Shown: in pieces, positions 8,077 to 16,707 of the stretch
How the letters are laid out: every line of letters starts with the position of its first letter
Numbering within the stretch: the first letter of the stretch is position 1
Assembly: GCF_001425355.1 (NCBI RefSeq)
Contig: NZ_LMQN01000001.1
Coordinates: 60,489-124,488 of the forward strand
Direction: 5' to 3'
DNA length: 64,000 nt
Source: Chryseobacterium sp. Leaf405
Lineage (GTDB): Bacteria > Bacteroidota > Bacteroidia > Flavobacteriales > Weeksellaceae
Notes under the pieces: model-generated
What the model was told of the DNA's origin: nothing
The model's database searches: none
What the model saw: the letters and a program-made list of their open reading frames with translations, nothing else
Made by a program: the position numbers and the translations under genes

Positions 8077-9039
8077 ATGAAAGTTTTAGCTAACGACGGA
8101 ATTTCGAAATCAGGAACACAGGCATTGAAAGATGCAGGTATAGAAATTCTGGACCATAAAGTGGCACAGGATCATGTCATTAATTTCATCAACGAGAATA
8201 ATGTAGACGTTCTTTTGGTAAGAAGTGTGACACAGGTAAGGCAAAATCTTATCGATGCCTGCCCGACTCTGAAAATTATCGGAAGAGGTGGCATCGGAAT
8301 GGATAACATTGATGTTGAATATGCTAAAAGCAAAGGAATTACGGTCATCAATACTCCGACTGCTTCCTCAAAATCGGTTGCAGAATTGGTTTTCGGGCAC
8401 TTTATTTCTTTGGCAAGATTTCTTCATGAATCCAACAGATTAATGCCATTGGAAGGAGAAACTCATTTCAATGCCATGAAAAAATCGTTTGCTCATGCGT
8501 ATGAACTTTCAGGAAAAACATTAGGAGTAATTGGTTTTGGAAGTATTGGTCAGGAAGTATTAAAAATAGGAATTTCTTTAGGAATGAAAGTTAAAGTATT
8601 AACCAGAAAGCCTAAAACTAAAGTTCTAACCTTAAGTTTCTTTGACGGACAGTCGGTAGACTTTGAAATTACTTCAATAAATGATATGGATGAATTTCTG
8701 AAAGATGCAGATTTTATCAGTATCAATACTCCGAAAACGAACGAATATATCATAGATACGCCTCAGTTTGAAAAAATGAAAGACGGAGTCTATATAGCAA
8801 ATACTGCAAGAGGTGGTGTAATGAATGAAGTTGCTCTGATTGATTTTATTGAGTCAGGAAAAGTAGCAGGTGCCGCACTGGATGTTTTTGAAAAAGAACC
8901 CAATCCGGAAGTGCTTTTGCTGATGAACCCTGCCCTGTCGCTTTCTCCGCACATCGGAGGAAATACGGTGGATGCTCAGGAAAAAATCGGAATCGAACTT
9001 GCAGAACAGATTATTAAGATTAAAGAAACCATACTATAA
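8077..9039 (+). CDS. serA: D-3-phosphoglycerate dehydrogenase, short form
   Basis: A 320-residue D-2-hydroxyacid dehydrogenase that oxidises 3-phosphoglycerate with NAD+, the first serine-synthesis step. GRGGIGMDNIDVEYAK, the Rossmann motif GVIGFGSIG, the catalytic Arg in NTARGG, Glu in FEKEP and His in SPHIGGNT are all present. It lacks the C-terminal ACT domain of long SerA proteins, so serine feedback through ACT is not expected. The next gene starts 3 nt after the stop, indicating an operon. Confidence 0.93.
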   Translation: MKVLANDGISKSGTQALKDAGIEILDHKVAQDHVINFINENNVDVLLVRSVTQVRQNLIDACPTLKIIGRGGIGMDNIDVEYAKSKGITVINTPTASSKSVAELVFGHFISLARFLHESNRLMPLEGETHFNAMKKSFAHAYELSGKTLGVIGFGSIGQEVLKIGISLGMKVKVLTRKPKTKVLTLSFFDGQSVDFEITSINDMDEFLKDADFISINTPKTNEYIIDTPQFEKMKDGVYIANTARGGVMNEVALIDFIESGKVAGAALDVFEKEPNPEVLLLMNPALSLSPHIGGNTVDAQEKIGIELAEQIIKIKETIL

Positions 9040-9042
9040 AAT

Positions 9043-10287
9043 ATGCCTATTTTTAAACCCTTTCGTGGAATAAGACCTCATAAAGATCATGAGAGCACTT
9101 TCCCTACTCACCCTCTGGATAATTTTACTCAGGAACAGATAGCGGAAAAAGCTCAAGTTGAAGATACTTATATCAATATGATTAAGCCATATGTTGTAAG
9201 TAAATCAAAAGATATAGACAGGAATTTAAGGAAAATACGTTCTACATTTGAAGAACTCGTGGAAGAGAAAAAACTCGTTCAGGACAATTCTTCCTATTAT
9301 CTTTATGAGCAGATCTATCCCAACAAACAGGTTTTCAGAGGGCTTTTAGGATTGGCAAGCATAGAAGATTTCTGGGCTGGCAAAATCAAGAGACATGAAA
9401 GTACCATTCCTCAGAAGAAAGAGAAACTGGCACATTATCTTGAAAAAGTAAACATTCAGGCAGAACCGGTATTGCTTACCTATCCTGCCAATTCTAAGAT
9501 TGAGCTGTTGATGAATCATGAAGAGAAAAATGTTCCGATTTTTAATCATGTAGATTCAATAGGCATCAGACATAAAATCTGGAGAATTGATAACCGTTTA
9601 AAACTTCAGCAATTTAAGGAAGTTATCGATCAGATCGAGTCTTTCTATATTGCTGATGGTCACCACAGAATCGGTTCTACGGCTCTTAATGCAAAACATC
9701 AGAAAGATAAAAACAAGAGACATAACGGTACGGAATTGTATAATTTTGTTTACAGTTTTATTGTTTCCAACCAATCCATTAAAATTCATGACTACAACAG
9801 AATTGTGTCGGATCTTAACGGATTGTCTACTGAAGAATTTTTGAAAGAATTGGAACAATATTTTTTAATTCACGAAAAAGGAGAAACGGCATATTTTCCT
9901 TCGCAGAAATTCCACATTTCAATGTATCTTGATGGTAAGTTTTATTCTCTTCACGTAAAGCATGATCTTCGTTCCCAACATATGTCTCTGGATAATCTGG
10001 ATCATCATCTATTGGATAAATATATTTTTAAAAATATTCTAAAAATAGAAGAATCAGACAGTTCTGATAAAATTTCTTACATCAAAGGAACTTCAAATCT
10101 CCAGGGAATTGCTGAGATTAAAGAAAAAATAGACAGTGGAGAAGGAAAAGTAGGATTCGGAATTTTCCCTGTAAGTTTTAATGATATGATTAAAATTTCA
10201 GACCTGAAACTCAGTATGCCTCCGAAATGTACATTTATTGAACCAAAATTGGTTACAGCCTTGTTAATGTACGATATGAAACCTTAA
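9043..10287 (+). CDS. DUF1015 family protein
   Basis: A 414-residue protein of the DUF1015 (HTH/ParB-like uncharacterised) family. The conserved PFRGIRP near the N-terminus, EQIYPNKQVFRGLLGLASIEDF, and the ADGHHRIGSTALN block (about residue 205) identify it. It starts 3 nt after serA, an association common in Bacteroidota, implying a role connected with serine or phosphoserine. DUF1015 has been discussed as kinase-like; the biochemical function here is unproven. Confidence 0.88.
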   Translation: MPIFKPFRGIRPHKDHESTFPTHPLDNFTQEQIAEKAQVEDTYINMIKPYVVSKSKDIDRNLRKIRSTFEELVEEKKLVQDNSSYYLYEQIYPNKQVFRGLLGLASIEDFWAGKIKRHESTIPQKKEKLAHYLEKVNIQAEPVLLTYPANSKIELLMNHEEKNVPIFNHVDSIGIRHKIWRIDNRLKLQQFKEVIDQIESFYIADGHHRIGSTALNAKHQKDKNKRHNGTELYNFVYSFIVSNQSIKIHDYNRIVSDLNGLSTEEFLKELEQYFLIHEKGETAYFPSQKFHISMYLDGKFYSLHVKHDLRSQHMSLDNLDHHLLDKYIFKNILKIEESDSSDKISYIKGTSNLQGIAEIKEKIDSGEGKVGFGIFPVSFNDMIKISDLKLSMPPKCTFIEPKLVTALLMYDMKP

Positions 10288-10337
10288 AAAATTACTATTT
10301 TTTCGCTACTTTTATCAGCGGAAAAAAGAAAAATAAA

Positions 10338-11744
10338 ATGAAAAAAACGTTCATTATGATTCCACTCTTTTTGGGTGGATTTTTATTTTCTCAAAAAAAA
10401 CCACAGAAAAATCCATTTAAGAAACCTACGGTCACGGCTAAATTCAATTATCATGAGGAATTTAAAAAGATTTCTGATGAAATCATGACCAACGGAACGG
10501 CTTACGATAATCTGAATGAACTGACAAGAGGTGTCGGATCACGCTTCAGTGCGACTCCAGGTTATGCAAAAGCCGTGGAATGGGCAGAAAAAAAACTAAA
10601 AGACATTGGTATTCCAATGATCTGGAGAATGGAAGCAAAAGCCCCGATCTGGATCAGGGGACGCGAATCTCTACAGATAAAAGCGTCAAACGGCGACTGG
10701 AAAAATATCAGAATGCTTTCTTTTGGAAATTCTGAAGGAACAGGCGGAAAAGATCTAACCGGTGAAATTGTTTTAATAACCACAACTTCAGAGCTTAACG
10801 CAATGTCAGTTGGTCAATTGAAAGATAAAATTGTTTTCGTGAATCTTCCCATGGATCCGAAGATTATCAACACCAGTGATTCTTATTTAATTACCGCAAA
10901 ATCAAAATTAATTTCTGCATCTGTTATTGCTAAAACAGGAGCAAAAGCTTTAATTATAAGATCATTAACAACTGCTAATGATGATGTTCCGCACGCAAAA
11001 ATGATCTATTACGAACCGGATGATAAGGTGAAAATTCCTGCCCTGTCAATTGGCGCAAGATCTGCTGATGAACTTGAAAAATTATTAAAAAAGCAAAAAG
11101 TCACCGCAAAAATCAATATGACCGCCGAATCTAAAGGTGATACAACGAATCCTAATATCATTGGTGAAATTCAGGGTAAAAAAGATTCTAAAGTGATTCT
11201 TTTGGCTGCTCAGCTAGATTCCTGGGATTTTGGCGAAGGTGCTATTGATGACGGAACCGGCGTAGTACAATGTATCGAAGTATTAAGAACACTGAAAGCT
11301 TTAGGCTACGAAAATAATCACACCATAAGAGTTGTTCTTTTTGCCAATAGCGAAAATGGCGGACAAGGCAGAGAAATGTACTCAGCGTACGTAAAGAGAA
11401 AGGAAGAAAAACACGTTTTTGCATTAGGAACAGATGCCGGAGGTTATTCTCCGAGAGGATTTTCATTAGATATGTCACCGCAGCGAAGACGGCAGGTTTT
11501 TGAATGGAAAAACTATTTTCTTCCTTACGGTATCTATGACTTCGACCAAACCGATGCCATTCAGGATATATCTCCTTTGAAAAAAATGGATATTCCTTTG
11601 GCAGAGCTGGTTGTAGATACACAACGATATTTCGATTATCATCACTCTGTGGAAGACACTTTCGATAAAGTAAATAAAAGAGAACTTCTGTTGGGCGCAG
11701 TTGCCATGACACAAATGATCTTAATGATCGATAAAAACTGGTAA
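10338..11744 (+). CDS. M28-family peptidase paralogue, likely catalytically dead
   Basis: A 468-residue exported protein with a signal peptide (MKKTFIMIPLFLGGFLFSQ), a PA-like insert and a C-terminal M28 aminopeptidase fold. It aligns along its whole length with the next gene. The zinc-ligand His of GGHLDSW is Gln here (AAQLDSW, Gln292), and the catalytic Glu of NEENG is Ser (NSENG, Ser338). Other ligand positions (IDDG, TDAGG, YHHSVEDT) remain. Known M28 enzymes need both altered residues, so I infer a pseudoenzyme with a binding or regulatory role. Its stop is 1 nt from the next start. Confidence 0.88.
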   Translation: MKKTFIMIPLFLGGFLFSQKKPQKNPFKKPTVTAKFNYHEEFKKISDEIMTNGTAYDNLNELTRGVGSRFSATPGYAKAVEWAEKKLKDIGIPMIWRMEAKAPIWIRGRESLQIKASNGDWKNIRMLSFGNSEGTGGKDLTGEIVLITTTSELNAMSVGQLKDKIVFVNLPMDPKIINTSDSYLITAKSKLISASVIAKTGAKALIIRSLTTANDDVPHAKMIYYEPDDKVKIPALSIGARSADELEKLLKKQKVTAKINMTAESKGDTTNPNIIGEIQGKKDSKVILLAAQLDSWDFGEGAIDDGTGVVQCIEVLRTLKALGYENNHTIRVVLFANSENGGQGREMYSAYVKRKEEKHVFALGTDAGGYSPRGFSLDMSPQRRRQVFEWKNYFLPYGIYDFDQTDAIQDISPLKKMDIPLAELVVDTQRYFDYHHSVEDTFDKVNKRELLLGAVAMTQMILMIDKNW

Positions 11745-11745
11745 A

Positions 11746-13098
11746 ATGAAAAAGATATTAGGAACATCACTATTACTACTGAGCATAGCAGTCTTCGGTC
11801 AGAAAGAAGATTCTATACAATTTGCAAAAATTTCTACAGAAATATTAAATAATGGAAAAGGATACTCCGAATTAAGAGATTTAACTAAAAATATTGGTCA
11901 CCGTTTAAGTGGTTCCGAAGCTTATGAAAAAGCGGTAAAATGGGCAGAACAAAAACTTCGTGATGCCGGAGCCGATAAAGTGAGGCTTCAGGACGTGATG
12001 GTTCCGGTGTGGATACGGGGAAAAGAATCTTTACAGATCAAAACTTCCAGCGAAAAATGGAAAAGCTTAAAAATGCTTTCGTTAGGAAATTCTGAAGGAA
12101 CAGGTGGAAAAGATGTTTCAGGAGAAATCATCATGGTAAAATCCATGGAAGAATACGAAAAACTTTCGCCGGAACAGGTAAAAGACAAAATAGTTTTCTT
12201 TAATTATCCTTTCAGTCAGTCTTATATTGAAACTTTTAAGGGATATAGTGATGCTGCGAAATACAGAACAACTGCCGCTTCATTAACAGCGAGAAAAGGA
12301 GGAAAATTTGCGATCATCCGTTCGCTTTCTTCAGCATTTGACGATGTTCCGCATACAGGAGCGATGCGTTACGAAAACGACAAAAAAATTCCTGCCGTTG
12401 CCATTGGGAATACGGTTGCCGATGAATTAGCTGAACTTTTACAATCTCAAAAAATCATTGCAAAACTCAATTCTAATTGTGGAATGAAAGGCGAGAAACT
12501 CTCTCACTCTGTGATTGGTGAGATTACAGGTAAAAAAGACAAAAGCGTCATTGTTGTCGGCGGACACTTGGATTCTTGGGATGTGGGTGAAGGCGCACAT
12601 GATGACGGAGCAGGAATTGTTCAGAGTATTGAAGTATTGAGAACTTTTAAGAACCTCGGAATTCAAAATAATCATACAATCCGTGTTGTCTGTTTTGCGA
12701 ATGAAGAAAACGGTGTGAAAGGCGGCGTTCAATATGGAAAAATAGCCAAAGAAAATAACGAGAAACATTTATTTGCGATAGAAACTGATGCGGGAGGTTT
12801 TACTCCGAGAGGAATTTCCCTGGAAATGGATAATGAAAAAAGAATGCAGATACAAAGTTGGGCAAAGCTGTTTTTACCTTACGGAGTGTACGATTTTACG
12901 GGAACGTATTCCGGGACAGATCTTTATCCGCTTCATGATTTGGGCGTTCCGACGGCAGAACTGGTTCCTGATTCTCAACGCTATTTTGATATTCATCATA
13001 CAGAGGAAGATACGTTTGAAAAGGTAAACAGAAGAGAATTACTGCTTGGAGCCTCTACTTTGACACAACTTATTTACATGATCGATAAGAATTGGTAA
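11746..13098 (+). CDS. M28 family zinc aminopeptidase, exported
   Basis: A 450-residue exported peptidase with a signal peptide (MKKILGTSLLLLSIAVFGQ). The binuclear zinc site is complete: His274 in GGHLDSW, Asp in AHDDGAG, Glu320-Glu321 in NEENG, Asp in ETDAGG and His in DIHHTEEDT. The family removes N-terminal residues from peptides; in Bacteroidota these act in the periplasm or outside. It is the intact partner of the upstream paralogue, separated from it by one base, so both are made from one transcript. A terminator follows. Confidence 0.93.
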   Translation: MKKILGTSLLLLSIAVFGQKEDSIQFAKISTEILNNGKGYSELRDLTKNIGHRLSGSEAYEKAVKWAEQKLRDAGADKVRLQDVMVPVWIRGKESLQIKTSSEKWKSLKMLSLGNSEGTGGKDVSGEIIMVKSMEEYEKLSPEQVKDKIVFFNYPFSQSYIETFKGYSDAAKYRTTAASLTARKGGKFAIIRSLSSAFDDVPHTGAMRYENDKKIPAVAIGNTVADELAELLQSQKIIAKLNSNCGMKGEKLSHSVIGEITGKKDKSVIVVGGHLDSWDVGEGAHDDGAGIVQSIEVLRTFKNLGIQNNHTIRVVCFANEENGVKGGVQYGKIAKENNEKHLFAIETDAGGFTPRGISLEMDNEKRMQIQSWAKLFLPYGVYDFTGTYSGTDLYPLHDLGVPTAELVPDSQRYFDIHHTEEDTFEKVNRRELLLGASTLTQLIYMIDKNW

Positions 13099-13106
13099 AA
13101 TATATG

Positions 13107-13134
13107 AAACCGCCTGTTATGGGCGGTTTTTTTT
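13107..13134 (+). terminator. Intrinsic terminator after M28 pair
   Basis: AAACCGCC-TGTTAT-GGGCGGTTTTTTTT is a strong stem with an eight-T tail, 9 nt after the stop. Confidence 0.88.
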
Positions 13135-13142
13135 ATAAAATA

Positions 13143-13542
13143 CTATTCGCCATGTGTAATTTTAATAATTTCAGCATTCTTTTTATTCATAATAATCAAA
13201 AAAGTTCCGCCAATGCCACTGCGTAAAATACCTTCAATTATATAATATCCTTTCAACTCACTTACTTTATACGGTCTTTGTTTTATTTATGATATTTTTT
13301 CTACCATAGATTCCGAAAAGAATGGGTTCTGCAACTTTTACGGCGATTTCTGGAGTTTCAATAATATTGGTATCTGAATTAATAAAATTATGATCTTTAT
13401 TTTTAGTTAATACTTCTTCTAATGTTTCTTCTGCATATTTTCTTTCTTGGCTGTCTGCAATTGTAAAAAGATTCGAATCTTTATTTTGGATACATCCTGA
13501 AACGAACAGCGTAATTATTATAAGAGAAAATATTTTTTTCAT
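13143..13542 (-). pseudogene. NTF2-fold immunity-type lipoprotein, frameshifted
   Basis: The minus strand encodes a lipoprotein leader (MKKIFSLIIITLFVSGC, lipobox VSGC) and then AEPILFGIYGRKNIINK, after which the frame ends at 13267. Removing one A from the AAAA run at 13281-13284 continues it as QRPYKVSELKGYYIIEG and TFLIIMNKKNAEIIKITHGE, stop at 13143. The restored 132-residue protein matches, from memory, the NTF2-fold immunity family (Imm-NTF2-2) of polymorphic toxin systems. No cognate toxin is adjacent. Either a real degenerate gene or a homopolymer sequencing error. The start is at the leader Met, not at the longer upstream Met. Confidence 0.75.
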
Positions 13543-13641
13543 AATTAAATTTATATCTCCAAAGATAAAAATTAAGCATTCAAAGCAGCGATTATTATTC
13601 AATAAATTAGCCTTACATAATCCCGTTATCGGAATATCCAA

Positions 13642-13858
13642 ACCGAAATAATTTCATCCAGTCCCACGTTAGCAAAGTCTAAATCAAAACTATTTCTCTC
13701 CGTCCCATCATGGGAAAACTTAAACTAATTTTAATTTGTGTCGTCCCAATCTCGGACGAAGCGAACGAGTAATTTGTTTAATTCACTCTTCATACTGTGA
13801 GATAAAAAGATATTTATTTTCTTAACTATTTAATTATTAACACTTAAAATATAATTCT
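13642..13858. other. Intergenic region without recognised gene
   Basis: AT-rich spacer containing three CGTCCCA/GTCCCA words at 13650-13760, some flanked by their complement TGGGA. No ORF or terminator is convincing. It ends at the sigma-54-like promoter. Confidence 0.5.
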
Positions 13859-13872
13859 GGCATGATTATGGC
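13859..13872 (+). promoter_or_regulatory. Sigma-54-like -24/-12 promoter before DUF6261-like gene
   Basis: CTGGCATGATTATGGCTA has GG (13859-13860) and GC (13871-13872) separated by exactly 10 nt, the sigma-54 arrangement (TGGCAc-N5-TTGC). It lies about 43 nt before the ATG at 13915. Confidence 0.5.
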
Positions 13873-13914
13873 TACATAAAACTTTGAAAAAAAATTATTT
13901 AAAAACACAAAACG

Positions 13915-14642
13915 ATGAAAAAATTAATCAATATGGACCTTCAGAGGCTCCATCACGCTGAGTTTGGGCAATTAATTGTCCGCTTCTTTGAAGATTTCAG
14001 CACTTCATCTTTAGATGCAAACACGGATACGGATTTTAGTAGATTGCTTATGGCAATTCAGGAACAAATTCCGGTTTATAATACCGCACTTGACCAGATC
14101 AGGAGAAGTGAGGAAACGGCAGCCATTGCTTATGCAGACGCTGTACGTGATGCCGATTTGCAGGCACTGAAAGATGCTGTGAAACCTTACAGATATGCAA
14201 AAACTCAGGCAGAAAAAGATGCATATACAACCGTAAAAATGTTGTTGGATCAGTACAAAAATGTACAGAATGCATCGTATGAAGAGGAAACCATAAGGCT
14301 GAATATACTTGTGGAAAAATTACTCTCTGCGGAATATAGCTTCCATATTTCCGTATTGAGCATCGTGAAATTTGCCAATCATTTGTCGGATTCCAACTCG
14401 GCTTTCAACACAATTTTTGCCAAACGTTCTTACCGGACGTCGCAAAAAGAGATTTATGATATCAAGGCATTGAGGAAATCCTCACTCACGATTACAAACA
14501 GATGGCGAACTACATCGTAACCTTAGCCAACGTAAAAAGCGAACCTTTTTACACCGATGTATTAGCAATCTTGAATAATGGCAGAACGTACTTTTCAACA
14601 GTCGTTCTGTCGAGAAGAAATAACCATAAAAAAGTAGTTTAA
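13915..14642 (+). pseudogene. DUF6261-like protein, frameshifted near C-terminus
   Basis: The uninterrupted frame gives 201 residues ending in SSLTITNRWRTTS, which looks unlike the rest. Shifting frame by one base after DIKALRK (about 14478) restores ILTHDYKQMANYIVTLANVK and FYTDVLAILNNGRTYFSTVV to a stop at 14640-14642, about 242 residues in all. From memory this fits DUF6261, a helical Bacteroidota family. One A is missing from an AAA run, either as a true mutation or a sequencing error. A sigma-54-like promoter precedes it. The role of the family is unknown. Confidence 0.65.
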
Positions 14643-14658
14643 CAATTAAAAGTAATGT

Positions 14659-14904
14659 ATGATGAAGTATATGTTTAAGAGCCAGGAAGGCTCAATGAAA
14701 ATGAGAGTTTTGAGTATTATTTTATTAATTGGTTTTGCACTGTTTTCGGTGCTTGTATTTGCAGCAAAAATCAGTTTTAACAATCTGATGGTCTACCTGA
14801 TCGCTTTTGTTGTGTACGTCGGATTCAGTCTGATGTTTATCAGTTCATTAAGTGAAAGAAGCAATAGCTTGTATATAAAGAAAAGAATGGACAGACATTC
14901 GTAA
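14659..14904 (+). CDS. Small membrane protein, unknown function
   Basis: An 81-residue protein with two hydrophobic helices (about residues 16-35 and 42-64) and a basic C-terminal tail. It starts 16 nt after the DUF6261-like gene and is followed by a good terminator, so the two likely form one transcript under the sigma-54-like promoter. Internal Met codons (Met13, Met15) could be the real start, which would leave the first helix at the N-terminus. No family is recognised. Confidence 0.55.
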   Translation: MMKYMFKSQEGSMKMRVLSIILLIGFALFSVLVFAAKISFNNLMVYLIAFVVYVGFSLMFISSLSERSNSLYIKKRMDRHS

Positions 14905-14927
14905 AACTTTTTAGTTTGATTGTATTG

Positions 14928-14955
14928 AAAAACCGCACCTTTGGATGCGGTTTTT
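14928..14955 (+). terminator. Intrinsic terminator
   Basis: AAAAACCGCA and TGCGGTTTTT form a stem around CCTTTGGA, followed by a T-rich tail. Confidence 0.85.
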
Positions 14956-15199
14956 GTTTTTAGTATGTAACTTCTTTTTATTTTAACAATATATACTTTT
15001 AAATATAAGAATAATTCTCTCAACTGGATTCTAAAGTTGTGCTTAATATTTTTGAAAAATTACCTTGTACTTCCCGAAAAATCACAACTATTTAAAATAT
15101 GAAAAGGCAACGTAGTAATTTTTTCATTTACTTCTTTTATATGAAAATAAGATTTTTTGTAGGAATAGGGAAATTATAAAAACTCCTTGATAAAGACGA

Positions 15200-16018
15200 T
15201 TAATTTAATATTTTTAGTATTCTTTCTTTTTCCGACCAAAGAATTGGTTGTTCTGTTAGTTTTTCTGATAATAAATTTATTAGACTTTCAGATTTATTCG
15301 CATTATATCCCTCACTTTGATCATTTATTATTGATATTTTATTTTTAATATCTTTTTTAGATAATGATCTTTCTGAAATCTCAAAATTTACTATAGATTT
15401 TCTTAAATCATTTTCAAAGTATGTTGTGGTTGAACCTGTTACATAAGATACTAAATTAAGTTCCATACCTTTATAAATAATCGCATTGAATTTAATATTT
15501 TTAAAATCATCTAATGGCTTTCTCATTTTAACTCTACCTTCGTAGTTAATTTTCAAGAATAAATCAGCCTCCTTTCTGAATGTTTCTCTTTCTTTTTCTT
15601 CTTTTTCATCTTTGAATTGAACACAGTAAGAATTAATAATACCTAATAAAAAATTAGATAAATCATAAACAAGAGTCGGAATCTGTTCAATATTAAAAGT
15701 TGATTTATAATAATATATATTTCCTTCTTTATCACTCGTATTTTTTATATCATAAGTGTAAATATATGTATTCTTAATTTTAACTAGTATGTCTTCTGAT
15801 TCATCATAATATGGCGTATCATAATAGTTTTGATCAAACCAACCAAAATCAGTAACAATATATTTACCTTCATTTGACCTATAAATAAAAACAGAAATAA
15901 ACTTATTATTTATAGTAGAATATCCCGTTATAACTTCAAGAGTTTTTTTTCTATTTTTAATAGCTACTAAATTACAAAATGACGTTTTTATCTTTTCAGC
16001 TATATCTACTTTATCCAT
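15200..16018 (-). CDS. Accessory protein of unknown function, DUF1828-like N-terminus (partner A)
   Basis: A 272-residue protein, very rich in Lys, Asn, Ile and Tyr and encoded by DNA more AT-rich than its neighbours, suggesting transfer. Residues 25-75 (KTLEVITGYSTINNKFISV, then KYIVTDFGWF) resemble the sensing-type DUF1828 domain found in accessory loci; this is a weak resemblance, not a firm match. There is no signal peptide or membrane segment. Its ATG overlaps the stop of the preceding gene (TAATG), indicating translational coupling. A toxin-antitoxin or defence role is only inferred. Confidence 0.75.
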   Translation of the reverse strand: MDKVDIAEKIKTSFCNLVAIKNRKKTLEVITGYSTINNKFISVFIYRSNEGKYIVTDFGWFDQNYYDTPYYDESEDILVKIKNTYIYTYDIKNTSDKEGNIYYYKSTFNIEQIPTLVYDLSNFLLGIINSYCVQFKDEKEEKERETFRKEADLFLKINYEGRVKMRKPLDDFKNIKFNAIIYKGMELNLVSYVTGSTTTYFENDLRKSIVNFEISERSLSKKDIKNKISIINDQSEGYNANKSESLINLLSEKLTEQPILWSEKERILKILN

Positions 16019-16587
16019 TAATCAAAATTTAAAGAGTCAAAATTAAACATTTCCTCATAGTCAAAATCAAGTTGCAGATCATTTTCTAAAACTTGAGGGT
16101 ACAAATTATTTTTTAATTTCGAATTTGATTCTTGACAAAATAAAGCCATTCCAAAATTAATATCATTTAAAATTATGTCTGCTTGATCTTGATCTTGTAA
16201 TACCTTATTTTTATAGGCGATAGAAACTCCAAGACTATTAAAAGAATTAAAATGAGGTGTAGTTACTTTCTGTTCTGCTAATGGAATATTATCATCATTA
16301 TTTCGATGTGCTGGTCCATCTGAATCAAATCTAAAAAAAGGTTCTTGTGAAAGTTTTGAGGTTCTTAATTTAATATGATATTTTTTATCTGCTTTTTGTT
16401 TCTCTACAATTAAATGCAAATCATCAATTTCTAAAGAAATGCTACATTTAGAATTACTTTCTGACCATCTTTTATTATTAACCTTATTTTTCAAAATAAT
16501 TACTTCGTCAAAAATTATTTTTTCTTCAGTAAAAAGTTTTTCAAAAAAAGTGAAATTTTCTTTTATTTCATGGTTTAGTTTACTCAT
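16018..16587 (-). CDS. Accessory protein of unknown function, DUF6978-like (partner B)
   Basis: A 189-residue cytosolic protein, first gene of the overlapping pair. Its centre, FRFDSDGPAHRNNDDNIPL followed by TTPHFNSF, resembles the RxDxxGPPHxN...PHxHxY core of DUF6978-type proteins, recalled from memory. The C-terminus is acidic (DFDYEEMFNFDSLNFD). DNA is strongly AT-rich. The conserved His/Asp/Arg cluster could form a metal or nucleotide site, but no enzyme function is established. It is co-expressed with partner A. Confidence 0.75.
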   Translation of the reverse strand: MSKLNHEIKENFTFFEKLFTEEKIIFDEVIILKNKVNNKRWSESNSKCSISLEIDDLHLIVEKQKADKKYHIKLRTSKLSQEPFFRFDSDGPAHRNNDDNIPLAEQKVTTPHFNSFNSLGVSIAYKNKVLQDQDQADIILNDINFGMALFCQESNSKLKNNLYPQVLENDLQLDFDYEEMFNFDSLNFD

Positions 16588-16660
16588 ATTTAAAATTACA
16601 AATAATAATTAATACTTATGTATACTTAACTTAATTTTCAAGTATTTAGCTTAAAAAAAC

Positions 16661-16686
16661 AAAAGCCATCCTCACGGATGGCTTTT
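16661..16686 (-). terminator. Terminator after cyclophilin-FKBP gene
   Basis: AAAAGCCATCC-TCAC-GGATGGCTTTT is a perfect stem. On the minus strand it is followed by a T tract and sits just after the stop at 16708. Confidence 0.85.
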
Positions 16687-16707
16687 CAAAATATCTTAAA
16701 GATTCAA

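Noticed and set aside
11242..11712. 156-codon minus-strand ORF inside the first M28 gene
   Set aside because: It lies entirely antisense to a well-supported exported protein and has no family-like features; long shadow frames are common here.
13650..13760. Three GTCCCA words suggesting a repeat array or transposon end
   Set aside because: Spacing is irregular, flanks are not conserved and no transposase or target duplication is visible.
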